Below, piece by piece: positions 8,574 through 15,460 of a stretch of DNA of 64,000 bases. The translations under genes were made by a program, and so were the position numbers. The DNA comes from Achromobacter denitrificans NBRC 15125 (GTDB taxonomy: Bacteria > Pseudomonadota > Gammaproteobacteria > Burkholderiales > Burkholderiaceae_B): contig NZ_BCTQ01000037.1 in the NCBI RefSeq assembly GCF_001571365.1, positions 1 through 64,000 on the forward strand, in the 5' to 3' direction. Every line of letters begins with the position of its first letter. Within the stretch, counting starts at the first letter, position 1. Under the pieces are notes generated by a model. The model was not told the origin of the DNA, did not search any database, and saw only the letters and a program-made list of their open reading frames with translations.

Positions 8574-9338
8574 ATGCCTTTTTCCAGTTATCTCGCGAAT
8601 CTGATCATCCCTTACAACCTGTGCATGACCCTGGTCGTGATCGGACTGGCGCTGGGCTGGTTCCGGCTCCGCAAGACCGGCGGCGTCCTCATCGGGACCG
8701 GCCTGCTGTGGGCGCTGTTCTGGTCGCTGCCGGCCACCTCGCTGTGGCTGGGCGGAGCGTTGGAATCCCGCTACCCCCACCTGCCGCCCGCCGACTCCCC
8801 GACGGCCGACGCCATCGTGGTGCTGGGCGGCAACACCGCCAACGGCCGGGCCAACTGGTTCCTTCCCTATGACAGGGACACCGCGGTGGTGCGCGTCGAC
8901 ACGGCCGCCCAGCTCTACCTGGCCGGGCGCGCGCCCAAGGTGTTGCTGTCCGGCGGCGCGCTGGAAGGCGACGTGAGCGAAGCCCGCGGCATGGCCTATG
9001 CCATCCGCCAGCAGGGCGTGCCGGAAAGCGCCCTGATCCTGGAAAACTCCAGCCGCACCACTTACGAAAACGCCACCCTGACCGAGGACCAGCTCAAGGC
9101 CCGCGGCATCGACAAGGTCCTGCTGGTGACCTCCGCGCTGCACATGCCGCGCGCGATGGCCGCCTTCTCCAAGCAGGGCGTGCAGGTCATCGCCGCCCCG
9201 GCCCCGCCGCAGATCGTGCCGCCCACGGACGGCTCGCTGCCGCTGTGGCTGCCCGACCAGCGCACCTTCGACGCCAGCCGTTCCATCATCAAGGAATACG
9301 CCGGTCTGTTCGTCTACTGGCTGCGCGGGTGGGTCTGA
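8574..9338 (+). CDS. YdcF/ElyC family envelope protein
   Basis: A 254-residue membrane-anchored protein with a DUF218 domain. Two hydrophobic segments (about residues 10-60) are followed by a periplasmic domain carrying DAIVVLGGN, VLLSGG and the TYENA block of the SanA/ElyC group. ElyC in E. coli affects peptidoglycan synthesis and undecaprenyl-phosphate metabolism; transfer of that role here is inference. The gene follows the GT9 gene closely and is probably cotranscribed. Confidence 0.85.
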   Translation: MPFSSYLANLIIPYNLCMTLVVIGLALGWFRLRKTGGVLIGTGLLWALFWSLPATSLWLGGALESRYPHLPPADSPTADAIVVLGGNTANGRANWFLPYDRDTAVVRVDTAAQLYLAGRAPKVLLSGGALEGDVSEARGMAYAIRQQGVPESALILENSSRTTYENATLTEDQLKARGIDKVLLVTSALHMPRAMAAFSKQGVQVIAAPAPPQIVPPTDGSLPLWLPDQRTFDASRSIIKEYAGLFVYWLRGWV

Positions 9339-9377
9339 GGATGACGCCCGGAGTGGCCGCAACGAAGCCCTGATGCC

Positions 9378-9653
9378 ATGGGAATGAACGTTCAAGCATG
9401 CCGGCCGGATTGCGGCGCCTGTTGCATCGCACCGTCGATATCCAGCCCGATTCCGGGCATGCCCGACGGCAAGCCCGCGGGGGTGCGCTGCGCGCAGCTC
9501 GATGAAGAAAACCGCTGCAGGATATTCGGGCACCCCGAACGACCGGCGGTGTGCGGTTCATTGCCGCCCAGCCTTGAGATGTGCGGCGACAGCGCCGGCG
9601 AGGCGATGAGCCGGCTGACCTGGCTGGAAAAGGCAACCGCGGTTTCACCCTGA
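9378..9653 (+). CDS. YkgJ family Cys-cluster protein
   Basis: Small cytoplasmic protein of 91 residues with the zinc/iron-chelating Cys pattern of the YkgJ family: CRPDCGACC near the N terminus, then CAQL, CRIF and VCGSL. The function of the family is not established. A second ATG at 9384 is an alternative start. It is followed directly by the histidine attenuator region. Confidence 0.85.
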   Translation: MGMNVQACRPDCGACCIAPSISSPIPGMPDGKPAGVRCAQLDEENRCRIFGHPERPAVCGSLPPSLEMCGDSAGEAMSRLTWLEKATAVSP

Positions 9654-9716
9654 AGATCGCCGGCCCCCGCGCCGCAGCGGCTTTACAAGCCAGATGCCCT
9701 GTGTGAGGATACCGCC

Positions 9717-9794
9717 ATGGACATTCGTAACGTTCTCACCACGCTTCATCATCACGGCCGCAATCCCTTGCGCCGTGGTTCGTTACGTCCATAG
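9717..9794 (+). CDS. His-rich leader peptide of an attenuator
   Basis: A 25-codon frame beginning MDIRNVLTTLHHHG and ending in TAG. GAGGA (9705-9709) stands seven bases before the ATG, an excellent ribosome site. Codons 11-13 (9747-9755) are CAT CAT CAC. His is a rare amino acid, and three in a row in a short peptide just ahead of a terminator is the hallmark of his-operon leader peptides. The stop codon at 9792 lies ten bases beyond the antiterminator arm, as expected if a ribosome finishing the peptide is to block that arm. Confidence 0.8.
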   Translation: MDIRNVLTTLHHHGRNPLRRGSLRP

Positions 9795-9860
9795 CTGGGA
9801 ATCCGGGAAAGCACTGCTGCTCCCGCCCAAGCACAACGACCAAGGCGCCTGAGGCGCCTT
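9738..9860 (+). promoter_or_regulatory. Three-part attenuator (1:2, 2:3, 3:4 pairings)
   Basis: Segment 1 ACCACG (9738-9743) pairs with CGUGGU (9774-9779). Segment 2 GCGCCGUGGUUCG (9770-9782) pairs with 9837-9848 (11 base pairs, one mismatch, one bulge), and that pairing uses the 5' arm of the terminator. Segment 3 AAGGCGCC (9842-9849) pairs with segment 4 GGCGCCUU (9853-9860). A ribosome stalled on the three His codons (9747-9755) would cover segment 1 and let 2:3 form, so the terminator could not. A ribosome at the stop codon would cover segment 2. The geometry is that of his and trp attenuators. Pairings were found by eye, without energy calculation. Confidence 0.75.
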
Positions 9861-9870
9861 TTTCTTTTTT
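9842..9870 (+). terminator. Intrinsic terminator of the attenuator
   Basis: Perfect 8-bp stem AAGGCGCC/GGCGCCTT with a TGA loop, followed at once by a T-rich run of 12 bases with one C. It ends the leader transcript about 50 nt after the leader stop codon and 150 nt before the start of the HisRS-like gene. Confidence 0.9.
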
Positions 9871-9986
9871 CATCGCCGGGCCGCCCCAAGATGAAAACGC
9901 CCCCTTGGGGGGCAGCGAGCCCGCGCAGCGGGCGCAGCGTGGGGGCATCTTTTCATCGCCGGGCCGCCCCAAGATGAAAACGCCCC
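9868..9986. repeat. REP-like palindromic repeat flanked by 36-bp direct repeats
   Basis: Two identical 36-bp copies (9868-9903 and 9951-9986) containing GGGCCGCCCCAAG flank a GC-rich palindromic core (CCTTGGGGGGCAGCGAG onward). The core and the GGGCCGCCCCAAG string are shared, in reverse complement, with the repeats at 12551-12730 and 48335-48410. This looks like a dispersed intergenic repeat family. Here it separates the attenuator terminator from the gene it should control. Confidence 0.75.
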
Positions 9987-10017
9987 ACTTTTCATTTCTG
10001 CTTCAAGGAAAATCGAC

Positions 10018-10669
10018 ATGACCATGATCCGAGGAACCCGATTCGTCGTAGGCAAGGAAGCCGCGCAGGTACGCGCGCTTGAAAACCGATTCCGGAGCTA
10101 TCTTCATTGATGCCGGAGCCGAGGAGGCCATCGTGCCTGCCCTGTGGTCGCAGGACACGTTCGTTCAAAAGACCGGAGGCAGCGAAATCATCGACCAGAT
10201 GTGGGCCTTCCCGGACAAGAAGGGACGCCCGTGCTGCCTGATTCCGGAAGCGACGGCGCTCTTCCAGGAACGATGCAAAGACCTGCTGGGCCGCCGGCAG
10301 GAGCGGCTGCTGTTCTACGTCGCGCGGTGCTATCGGTATGAGCGGCCGCAAGCCGGCCGCTATCGCGAGTTTTCACAGCTGGGGTTCGAATACCTGGGCC
10401 CGAATCCGCGATCGGCCGCCGAACGCAGTCAGGAAATCGCCGTGGGCTTTCTCGATTCGCTGGGGCTTCGATATGAGCTCGATGACGCGGCCAAACGAGG
10501 CCTTAGCTACTATCTGGGCGGCCAGGGATTCGAAATCCGCTGCGCCGAACTCGGCGCCCAGCAACAGGTCTTGGGAGGCGGCGCGTATCGCGAAGGCGCG
10601 GGATTCGCGATAGGCGCGGAGCGGCTTCTGTTGGCCATGGAGGCGCAGGCGCTCATCGGGCGCGCCTAG
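10018..10669 (+). CDS. Short histidyl-tRNA-synthetase-like protein, frame broken at 10105
   Basis: The ATG at 10018 has AAGGA eight bases upstream and opens a frame beginning MTMIRGTRF that stops at TGA 10108-10110 after 30 codons. The next frame continues to 10669. Joined by a +1 shift after CTT (10102-10104) they give about 216 residues that align with HisRS without gap at the junction: IRG at the N terminus, motif 2 RYERPQAGRYREF (about 105-117), KRGLSYY (about 159-165; HisRS has RGLDYY) and motif 3 with GFAIGAERLLL (about 194-204). The insertion domain and the C-terminal anticodon-binding domain are absent, so it is not a normal HisRS. The motif 2 and RGL arginines are kept, so ATP/histidine binding is plausible. 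It may sense histidine, modify another substrate, resemble HisZ, or be a decayed gene. A TTG start at 10079 is possible but has no ribosome site. Confidence 0.65.
10094..10111 (+). promoter_or_regulatory. Possible +1 programmed frameshift site (prfB-like)
   Basis: In the starting frame the codons are AGC TAT CTT CAT TGA. GGAG (10094-10097) is a Shine-Dalgarno-like string four bases before CTT. From memory, the E. coli prfB shift site has AGGGGG three bases before CTT, then TGA, and shares the string TATCTT. Leu-tRNA with anticodon GAG could re-pair from CUU to UUC. The A-site codon before the shift is CAU (His) and the next is a stop. The shift restores the HisRS-like frame exactly. That it is used by ribosomes is inference. 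Confidence 0.45.
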
Positions 10670-11826
10670 GCCCCCGCCTGCCCCCGCTCCCGCAGCACCT
10701 GCGCATACAGGTCTTCATAGCGGGAGGCCACCGCCTCCCAGCTTTGCTCGCGCGCGATCGCCAGGCCGCGTTCGGCCAGCGCCGCGCGCAGGTCGGGTTC
10801 GGAGCCCAGCCGCTCCAGCGCCTGGGCCAGTTGCGCGCCGTTGCGCGGATCCTGCAGGATCAGCGCGTCCTTGCCCGCCGACAGGTATTGCGCGAAGCCG
10901 CAATAGGCGGGCGAACTGACCACCACCGGCAGGCCGTGCGACATGGCTTCCAGCGGCGCCATGCCGTAACTGTCGTTGAGCGTGGGATGCGCATAGATGT
11001 CGGCCGCGCTGAAGTAGCGGGCGACGTCGGGGGTGGGATCGATCAGGGTGACGCGGCTGGCGATGGCGCCCGCGGCCCACACGCGTTCGCGGGTCGGCTC
11101 GTCCGCGCCCACGACCAGCAGGCGGTATTGCGGCGGCAGCTGGCCCAGCGCGTCCAGCAGGGCCGGCAAACCCTTGCGCAGCGGATTGCGGGCGACCAGC
11201 AGGCAGCCGATGGTTTCGGCGTCCCAGCCCAGGCGGGCGCGGGTTTCCTCGCGCCCTTCCCGCTGGGCGGCCGTGGGCAGCTTGACCCCTGGCGCGATGA
11301 TGTCCACCGGCAATTGCGGACCGTAGCTGCGATGCAGCTGGTCCATGATGAGCCCCGACACGGCCACCACGCGCCGCGCCGGCACGGCGCGCACGCGCAG
11401 CTTTTCCAGCAGCAGGTAGGTGGCCAGGCGCGGGCTGAGCCAGGCGGTCAGGCGCTGCAACGGCTTGACGCGGGTCAGGCGGTTGTAGCGCACCGGGGTG
11501 ACGTGCATGACCTGGATTTCGCCGGCCCAGCCGTTCATGTGCGAATGCACGATGTCGTACCGTCCACGGGTGAGGCGGTCGGCGCGCCAGGCGAAATACA
11601 ACACCCGCATCCAGCTCGGCAGCCAGGCGGGAAAGCGCACGGGCAGGAAAGGAAACGGCAGGTCGCTGTCGAAATCGCGCGCCACGACGGAGACGTCATG
11701 GCGCTGGCCGAGCACGCGCATCAGCTCCACGCCGTAGGCTTCCGCGCCTCCGAAGCGATTGCCGAAGCGGTCGACCAGCAGCGCGATGCGCAGCCGCCGC
11801 TCAACGGCGCCGGCGGGAGTCTTCAT
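10666..11826 (-). CDS. Glycosyltransferase family 4
   Basis: A 386-residue GT-B glycosyltransferase. The N-terminal half starts LRIALLVDRFGNRFGGAEAY, a typical acceptor-domain loop with the Gly-Gly turn. The C-terminal half carries AHPTLNDSYGMAPLEAMSHG, the E-x7-E donor-binding motif of GT4 enzymes. No signal peptide or membrane segment is seen, so it acts at the cytoplasmic face. It overlaps the upstream deacetylase gene by 26 bp and ends tail to tail with the HisRS-like gene. Together with the neighbours it probably builds a surface glycan; donor and acceptor are unknown. Confidence 0.85.
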   Translation of the reverse strand: MKTPAGAVERRLRIALLVDRFGNRFGGAEAYGVELMRVLGQRHDVSVVARDFDSDLPFPFLPVRFPAWLPSWMRVLYFAWRADRLTRGRYDIVHSHMNGWAGEIQVMHVTPVRYNRLTRVKPLQRLTAWLSPRLATYLLLEKLRVRAVPARRVVAVSGLIMDQLHRSYGPQLPVDIIAPGVKLPTAAQREGREETRARLGWDAETIGCLLVARNPLRKGLPALLDALGQLPPQYRLLVVGADEPTRERVWAAGAIASRVTLIDPTPDVARYFSAADIYAHPTLNDSYGMAPLEAMSHGLPVVVSSPAYCGFAQYLSAGKDALILQDPRNGAQLAQALERLGSEPDLRAALAERGLAIAREQSWEAVASRYEDLYAQVLRERGQAGA

Positions 11827-12526
11827 ACCGGGTCAGGCATTTCTGCAGGAAGCGGATGATGTTGGTGGACCGGGCCACCGTCACCCGGGGCAGTCCGTAG
11901 GGATCGTCGGAAACCGCCGCCAGGCCGCGCTGCGTCAGCGTGGCGTTGTCGTATCCGGCTTCGCGCACCATGACCCGGTGTTCCGGGCCGTGGTCGCCAT
12001 AGGGATAGCAGAAGGCGGTCACGGGCCCGCCCAGCGCCTGCTCCAGCTCGTCCTTGGATTCGACGATCTGGCGCCGCGCCTCCTCGGGCGCGATCTTGGG
12101 CAGGTGGACGTGGTCCAGGGTATGCGAGCCGACCTCGTTGCCGGCCTGCGCCCATTCCCGCATCTCGTTGACGGTCATCAGCGCCGAAAACGGGATGCCT
12201 TTTTGCAGGTCCCACACATTGCCGCCATCGAACTGGTGCGCCACGAAATAGTTGGTGGCGGTGAAGCCCAGCTCGCTCAGCACCGGCATCGCATTGTGAT
12301 GCACGTTGCGGTAGCCGTCATCGAAGGTGATGCCGAATACCTTGCCCTGCCGCTCGCCGCGCACATAGGGCATGATGTCCCGCATGGACAGGCCGCGATA
12401 GCCCAGGCGGCGCATCCAGCGCATCTGCCGGGCGAAGCTGGCGGGGTGTACCGTCAGTCCGCGATACGGCGTGCCCTTGGGGTTGGGCTCACCGATCTGG
12501 TGGTACATGAGAATGGGGATAGACAT
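11801..12526 (-). CDS. Polysaccharide deacetylase family protein
   Basis: A 241-residue NodB-homology protein. PILMYHQIG opens the fold, GITFDDGYRN supplies the metal-binding Asp pair, and GSHTLDHVHL supplies the two His ligands. The family removes N- or O-acetyl groups from glycans. No signal peptide is visible, which suggests action on a lipid-linked precursor in the cytoplasm. It overlaps the following glycosyltransferase gene by 26 bp, so the two are likely translated together. Confidence 0.82.
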   Translation of the reverse strand: MSIPILMYHQIGEPNPKGTPYRGLTVHPASFARQMRWMRRLGYRGLSMRDIMPYVRGERQGKVFGITFDDGYRNVHHNAMPVLSELGFTATNYFVAHQFDGGNVWDLQKGIPFSALMTVNEMREWAQAGNEVGSHTLDHVHLPKIAPEEARRQIVESKDELEQALGGPVTAFCYPYGDHGPEHRVMVREAGYDNATLTQRGLAAVSDDPYGLPRVTVARSTNIIRFLQKCLTRYEDSRRRR

Positions 12527-12550
12527 AGGGACGGATTATAAGGGCCCCCA

Positions 12551-12730
12551 CGCTGCGCACGCTATGCGTGCTTGCTGCCCCCCGAGGGGGCTGGCCCGCC
12601 TTGGGGCGGCCCGGCGGCGGGCCGGCTATTCTTGCGGAGGCTGTGGATGTCAGGGTCCGCGCTGCGCACGCTATGCGTGCTTGCTGCCCCCCGAGGGGGC
12701 TGGCCCGCCTTGGGGCGGCCCGGCGGCGGG
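12551..12730. repeat. Two identical 71-bp REP-like repeats
   Basis: 12551-12621 and 12660-12730 are identical 71-bp direct repeats. Each contains TGCGCACGCTATGCGTGC, CCCCCCGAGGGGG and GCCTTGGGGCGGCCC and can fold into several hairpins. They fill almost the whole 230-bp gap between two glycan genes on the same strand and might attenuate or stabilise the transcript. The same family occurs near 9.9 kb and 48.4 kb. Confidence 0.85.
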
Positions 12731-12756
12731 GCGGGGCCCCCACGCTGACGGGCTGC

Positions 12757-13866
12757 TCAGGCCAGGGTGCGCCGGTAGACGTCCAGCGTGGCGGCGGCGA
12801 AGCGTTGGAGGTTGAAGTCGCGCACGGCGGTTTCGCGGGCCTGGGCGCCCATGGTTCGCACGGCGTCGGGGTGGTCGAGCATGAAGCGCAGCTTGGCGGT
12901 GATGGCGGGCACGTCGCGCACGGGGACGATCCAGCCGTCCACGCCGTCGGTGACGTTCTCGGGCAGGCCGCCCGCGTCGCTCACCAGGGCCGGCAGGCCC
13001 AGGCCCATGATCTCGCGGCAGGCAAACGACAGGGCCTCGCGATAGGACAGCACGAAGCCGGCATGGCAGGCCGCCAGGGAGGCCCGCACGTCGTCGAGCA
13101 GGCCGGGGAAGCGGACCTGGTCGATCATGCCCAGTTCCCGCACCCGCGCGAGCTTGGCCTCGGAGGGCGCGTCGCCCGCCACCATCAGCAGCACGCGCGC
13201 CTTGTCGGCGGGCGGCAGGGCGGCTGCCGCGGCCACCAGGTCCAGCCAGCCCTTGTCGTAGTCGGTGCCGCCCGCGCTGCCCAGCAGTAGCTTGCCCTGC
13301 CAGTCCGGGCCGAAGATCAGGGCCCGCAGCTTGTCCAGGCTCTCCGGCGGCGGCGGCGCGAAGAAATCGGTATCGATGCCGTGGCGGATGGTAGTGATGG
13401 GACGCTTGCCGTAGGGCGAATTCGCCATCAGGCCGTGGATGTAGTCGCTGACCGCGATGCTGTGGTCGGTGGCCAGCGCGACCCGCAGCTTGTGTCCGAA
13501 GCTGGTCAGGGGATGGTCGTTGTGCTTGGTGAACACGATGCGGGGCCGCCGCGACATGCCCAGCGTGGCCAGCATGACCTGCTTGTGGTCGGCCGAGCCG
13601 TTGGCGTGGATGATGTCGTAGCGCCCGGCCTTGATCAGCCGGCGCAGCTGCGCCCGGTCCTTGAACCAGGAGGACGGCCGCGTGGTGTACTGCATGGGCT
13701 CCACCGTTACGCCGGGGATGGCCTGGGCGTAGCGGTACAGGCGGCTGGTGGACGGCGCCGCGACCGTGATCTGGTGCTCCCTGGCCAGCGCCTTGGCCAG
13801 GTTGATGATGTAGGTGACGTGCCCCCCGCCGTTGCCGGCGTGGAAGTTGGTGTAGAGGATCTTCAC
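12757..13866 (-). CDS. Glycosyltransferase family 4
   Basis: A 369-residue GT-B glycosyltransferase. The N-terminal MKILYTNFHAGNGGGHVTY is the typical start of the family with a Gly-rich loop. The donor-binding half has SYREALSFACREIMGLGLPA and SDAGGLPE. The protein is cytoplasmic by sequence. Its start overlaps the end of the upstream GT2 gene by four bases (ATGA), so translation is coupled. Substrates are unknown; the cluster context suggests lipopolysaccharide core or a related surface glycan. Confidence 0.87.
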   Translation of the reverse strand: MKILYTNFHAGNGGGHVTYIINLAKALAREHQITVAAPSTSRLYRYAQAIPGVTVEPMQYTTRPSSWFKDRAQLRRLIKAGRYDIIHANGSADHKQVMLATLGMSRRPRIVFTKHNDHPLTSFGHKLRVALATDHSIAVSDYIHGLMANSPYGKRPITTIRHGIDTDFFAPPPPESLDKLRALIFGPDWQGKLLLGSAGGTDYDKGWLDLVAAAAALPPADKARVLLMVAGDAPSEAKLARVRELGMIDQVRFPGLLDDVRASLAACHAGFVLSYREALSFACREIMGLGLPALVSDAGGLPENVTDGVDGWIVPVRDVPAITAKLRFMLDHPDAVRTMGAQARETAVRDFNLQRFAAATLDVYRRTLA

Positions 13867-14615
13867 TTTTGCTTGTCGGCCAGGAACATCAGCTTCGAAT
13901 AGCGGAAGAAACTGCCGGCCGCCGCGGTCACGGCCAGCACCAGGCCGTGCTTGCCGTCGAGGAAGCCGCGCCGGATCAGGTAGATCCGCACGAAGGTCCA
14001 GAAGCCGTGCCCCAGCGCGCCGAAGATCGACGTGCGCTTGCCCTTGGCGTACATCATGGCGGCGGCGTCGGACGAATAGCGGTTGACCTTGGTGATCAGG
14101 GCGTCCAGGTTGTCGTACGGATAATGATGGAAATAGCCGCGCATTTTCAGCGGCTGGCCGTTGGCCGGCACCACGCGCTCATGCACCGCCGCGTCCGTGA
14201 ATCGCGCCGTGCCCCGCTTGAACAGGCGCAGCACGTAGTCGGGCCACCAGCCGCTGTGGCGGATGTCGCGGCCGCAGAAATTCGACAGGCGGGCGATCTC
14301 GTAGGCATCGGCCCGCGGGGCGCTCAGCGCCTCCTGGATTTCCTGGGCCAGTTCCGGCGTGACGCGCTCGTCGGCGTCGATGGAGAGCACCCAGTCGCCG
14401 GTCGCCAGGTCCAGCGCGCGGTTCTTCTGGGGGCCGAAGCCGGGCCAGTCCGAAGTGACCTCGACCCGCGCGCCCAGCGCTTGCGCCAGTTCCACGGTGC
14501 CGTCGGTGCTGCCCGAATCGACCACGATGAACTCGTCGGCGAACGCCACGGACTTGAGGCAGGCCGCGATGTTGGCCGCCTCGTTCTTGGTGATGATGAT
14601 GACTGATAACTTCAT
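13863..14615 (-). CDS. Glycosyltransferase family 2 (WaaE/KdtX-like)
   Basis: A 250-residue inverting glycosyltransferase. MKLSVIIITKNEAANI and VVDSGSTDGT are the nucleotide-sugar binding start, and SIDADERVT holds the DxD metal motif. The central WWPDYVLRLFKRG block is typical of WaaE/KdtX-type core glycosyltransferases. The C-terminal part has hydrophobic stretches that may lie on the membrane. It overlaps both neighbours by four bases, a tightly coupled operon. Confidence 0.87.
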   Translation of the reverse strand: MKLSVIIITKNEAANIAACLKSVAFADEFIVVDSGSTDGTVELAQALGARVEVTSDWPGFGPQKNRALDLATGDWVLSIDADERVTPELAQEIQEALSAPRADAYEIARLSNFCGRDIRHSGWWPDYVLRLFKRGTARFTDAAVHERVVPANGQPLKMRGYFHHYPYDNLDALITKVNRYSSDAAAMMYAKGKRTSIFGALGHGFWTFVRIYLIRRGFLDGKHGLVLAVTAAAGSFFRYSKLMFLADKQK

Positions 14616-15460
14616 CCGCGATTCCTAAGACGCTTTTTCCAGGCCTTCCAGGCATGGAAGCGCGGGCCCCAGAAGGGGTCGCGCGACAGCCAGATGCGCC
14701 GGTTCAACCAGGAGCCTGCCTGGTTGCGCACCGCGAAACGGTAGATGTGCTCGGGATCCGCGCCGGGCGAGTTCTGGCCGAAAGGGTCGGTAGTGTACAG
14801 GTGGCGGAATCCCGCCTCGCGAGCCGCGGCCACGTAGTCCGCGTCGAAATAGCCCTGGGGCCAGCAGAGATGGTCGCTGGCCTGGCCCAGCCGGCGTACC
14901 AGCGTCTCGCGCGAGTCCCGCAGTTCCTGCGCGATGCGCGCGCGCTTGGCGTCGGTGTCGGCGCCGCAGACCTTGTCCCAGCGGGTGTGGGTATGCGTGT
15001 GGGAATGGAACTCGAACGTGCCCGCGGCCTGCATGGCCTCGATTTCGCTCCAGCGCAGCATGGCGTCGTCCGCCCTGCCCGAGGCCACCAGCTGCTTGCA
15101 GGCGTCGTGGTCCGGCGTGGCCGGCAGGGGGCCGCCCTGCCCCGCGTGCGGCCGCAAGGGCCCGTCGCCGATCCAGCCCGTGATGGTGAACAGCACGGCG
15201 CGCATGCCGTGGCGCGCCAGCACCGGGTGCGCGTGCACCCAGTTGTTCAGGTAGCCGTCGTCGAAGGTGATCAGCACCGACCGCTCGGGCGCCTCGCCCC
15301 CCGCCAGGTAGGCGGCGAACTGCGCGGCCGACAGCGAGTGGTAGCCGGCGCGCGCCAGGCGCGAAATCTGGGCCTCGAAAACATCGGGCGTCGCCGCGAT
15401 CATGCCGCCCGCCGGCGTGACGTGGTGGTACATCAGCACCGGGACGTTGGGCGCGTTCAT
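14612..15460 (-). CDS. Polysaccharide deacetylase family protein
   Basis: A 282-residue NodB-homology protein. VPVLMYHHVTPAGG opens the domain, VLITFDDGYLNNW holds the metal-binding Asp residues, and FHSHTHTHTRWD holds the His ligands. There is no signal peptide. The start at 15460 is chosen because it overlaps the stop of the upstream glycosyltransferase (ATGA), as elsewhere in this operon; the open frame extends to 15481. It is the second deacetylase in the cluster and differs clearly from the one at 11801-12526. Confidence 0.83.
   Translation of the reverse strand: MNAPNVPVLMYHHVTPAGGMIAATPDVFEAQISRLARAGYHSLSAAQFAAYLAGGEAPERSVLITFDDGYLNNWVHAHPVLARHGMRAVLFTITGWIGDGPLRPHAGQGGPLPATPDHDACKQLVASGRADDAMLRWSEIEAMQAAGTFEFHSHTHTHTRWDKVCGADTDAKRARIAQELRDSRETLVRRLGQASDHLCWPQGYFDADYVAAAREAGFRHLYTTDPFGQNSPGADPEHIYRFAVRNQAGSWLNRRIWLSRDPFWGPRFHAWKAWKKRLRNRG

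Larger units (their letters stand above)
9654..10017 (+). other. Histidine attenuator and REP-like repeat region
   Basis: 364 bp between the YkgJ gene and the HisRS-like gene. It contains, in order, a 25-codon leader peptide with three His codons, alternative RNA pairings, an intrinsic terminator (9842-9870), a REP-like repeat flanked by two 36-bp direct repeats, and the ribosome site AAGGA (10005-10009). The individual parts are listed separately. No convincing promoter was found between 9654 and 9716, so transcription may start upstream of or inside the YkgJ gene. Confidence 0.7.

Noticed and set aside
9682-9711. TTTACA ... AGGATA as promoter of the His leader
   Set aside because: The -10 candidate overlaps the ribosome site and lies too close to the leader start codon.
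10079-10669. HisRS-like gene starting at TTG 10079
   Set aside because: No ribosome site there, whereas ATG 10018 has a strong one and its frame supplies the missing N-terminal HisRS-like residues.
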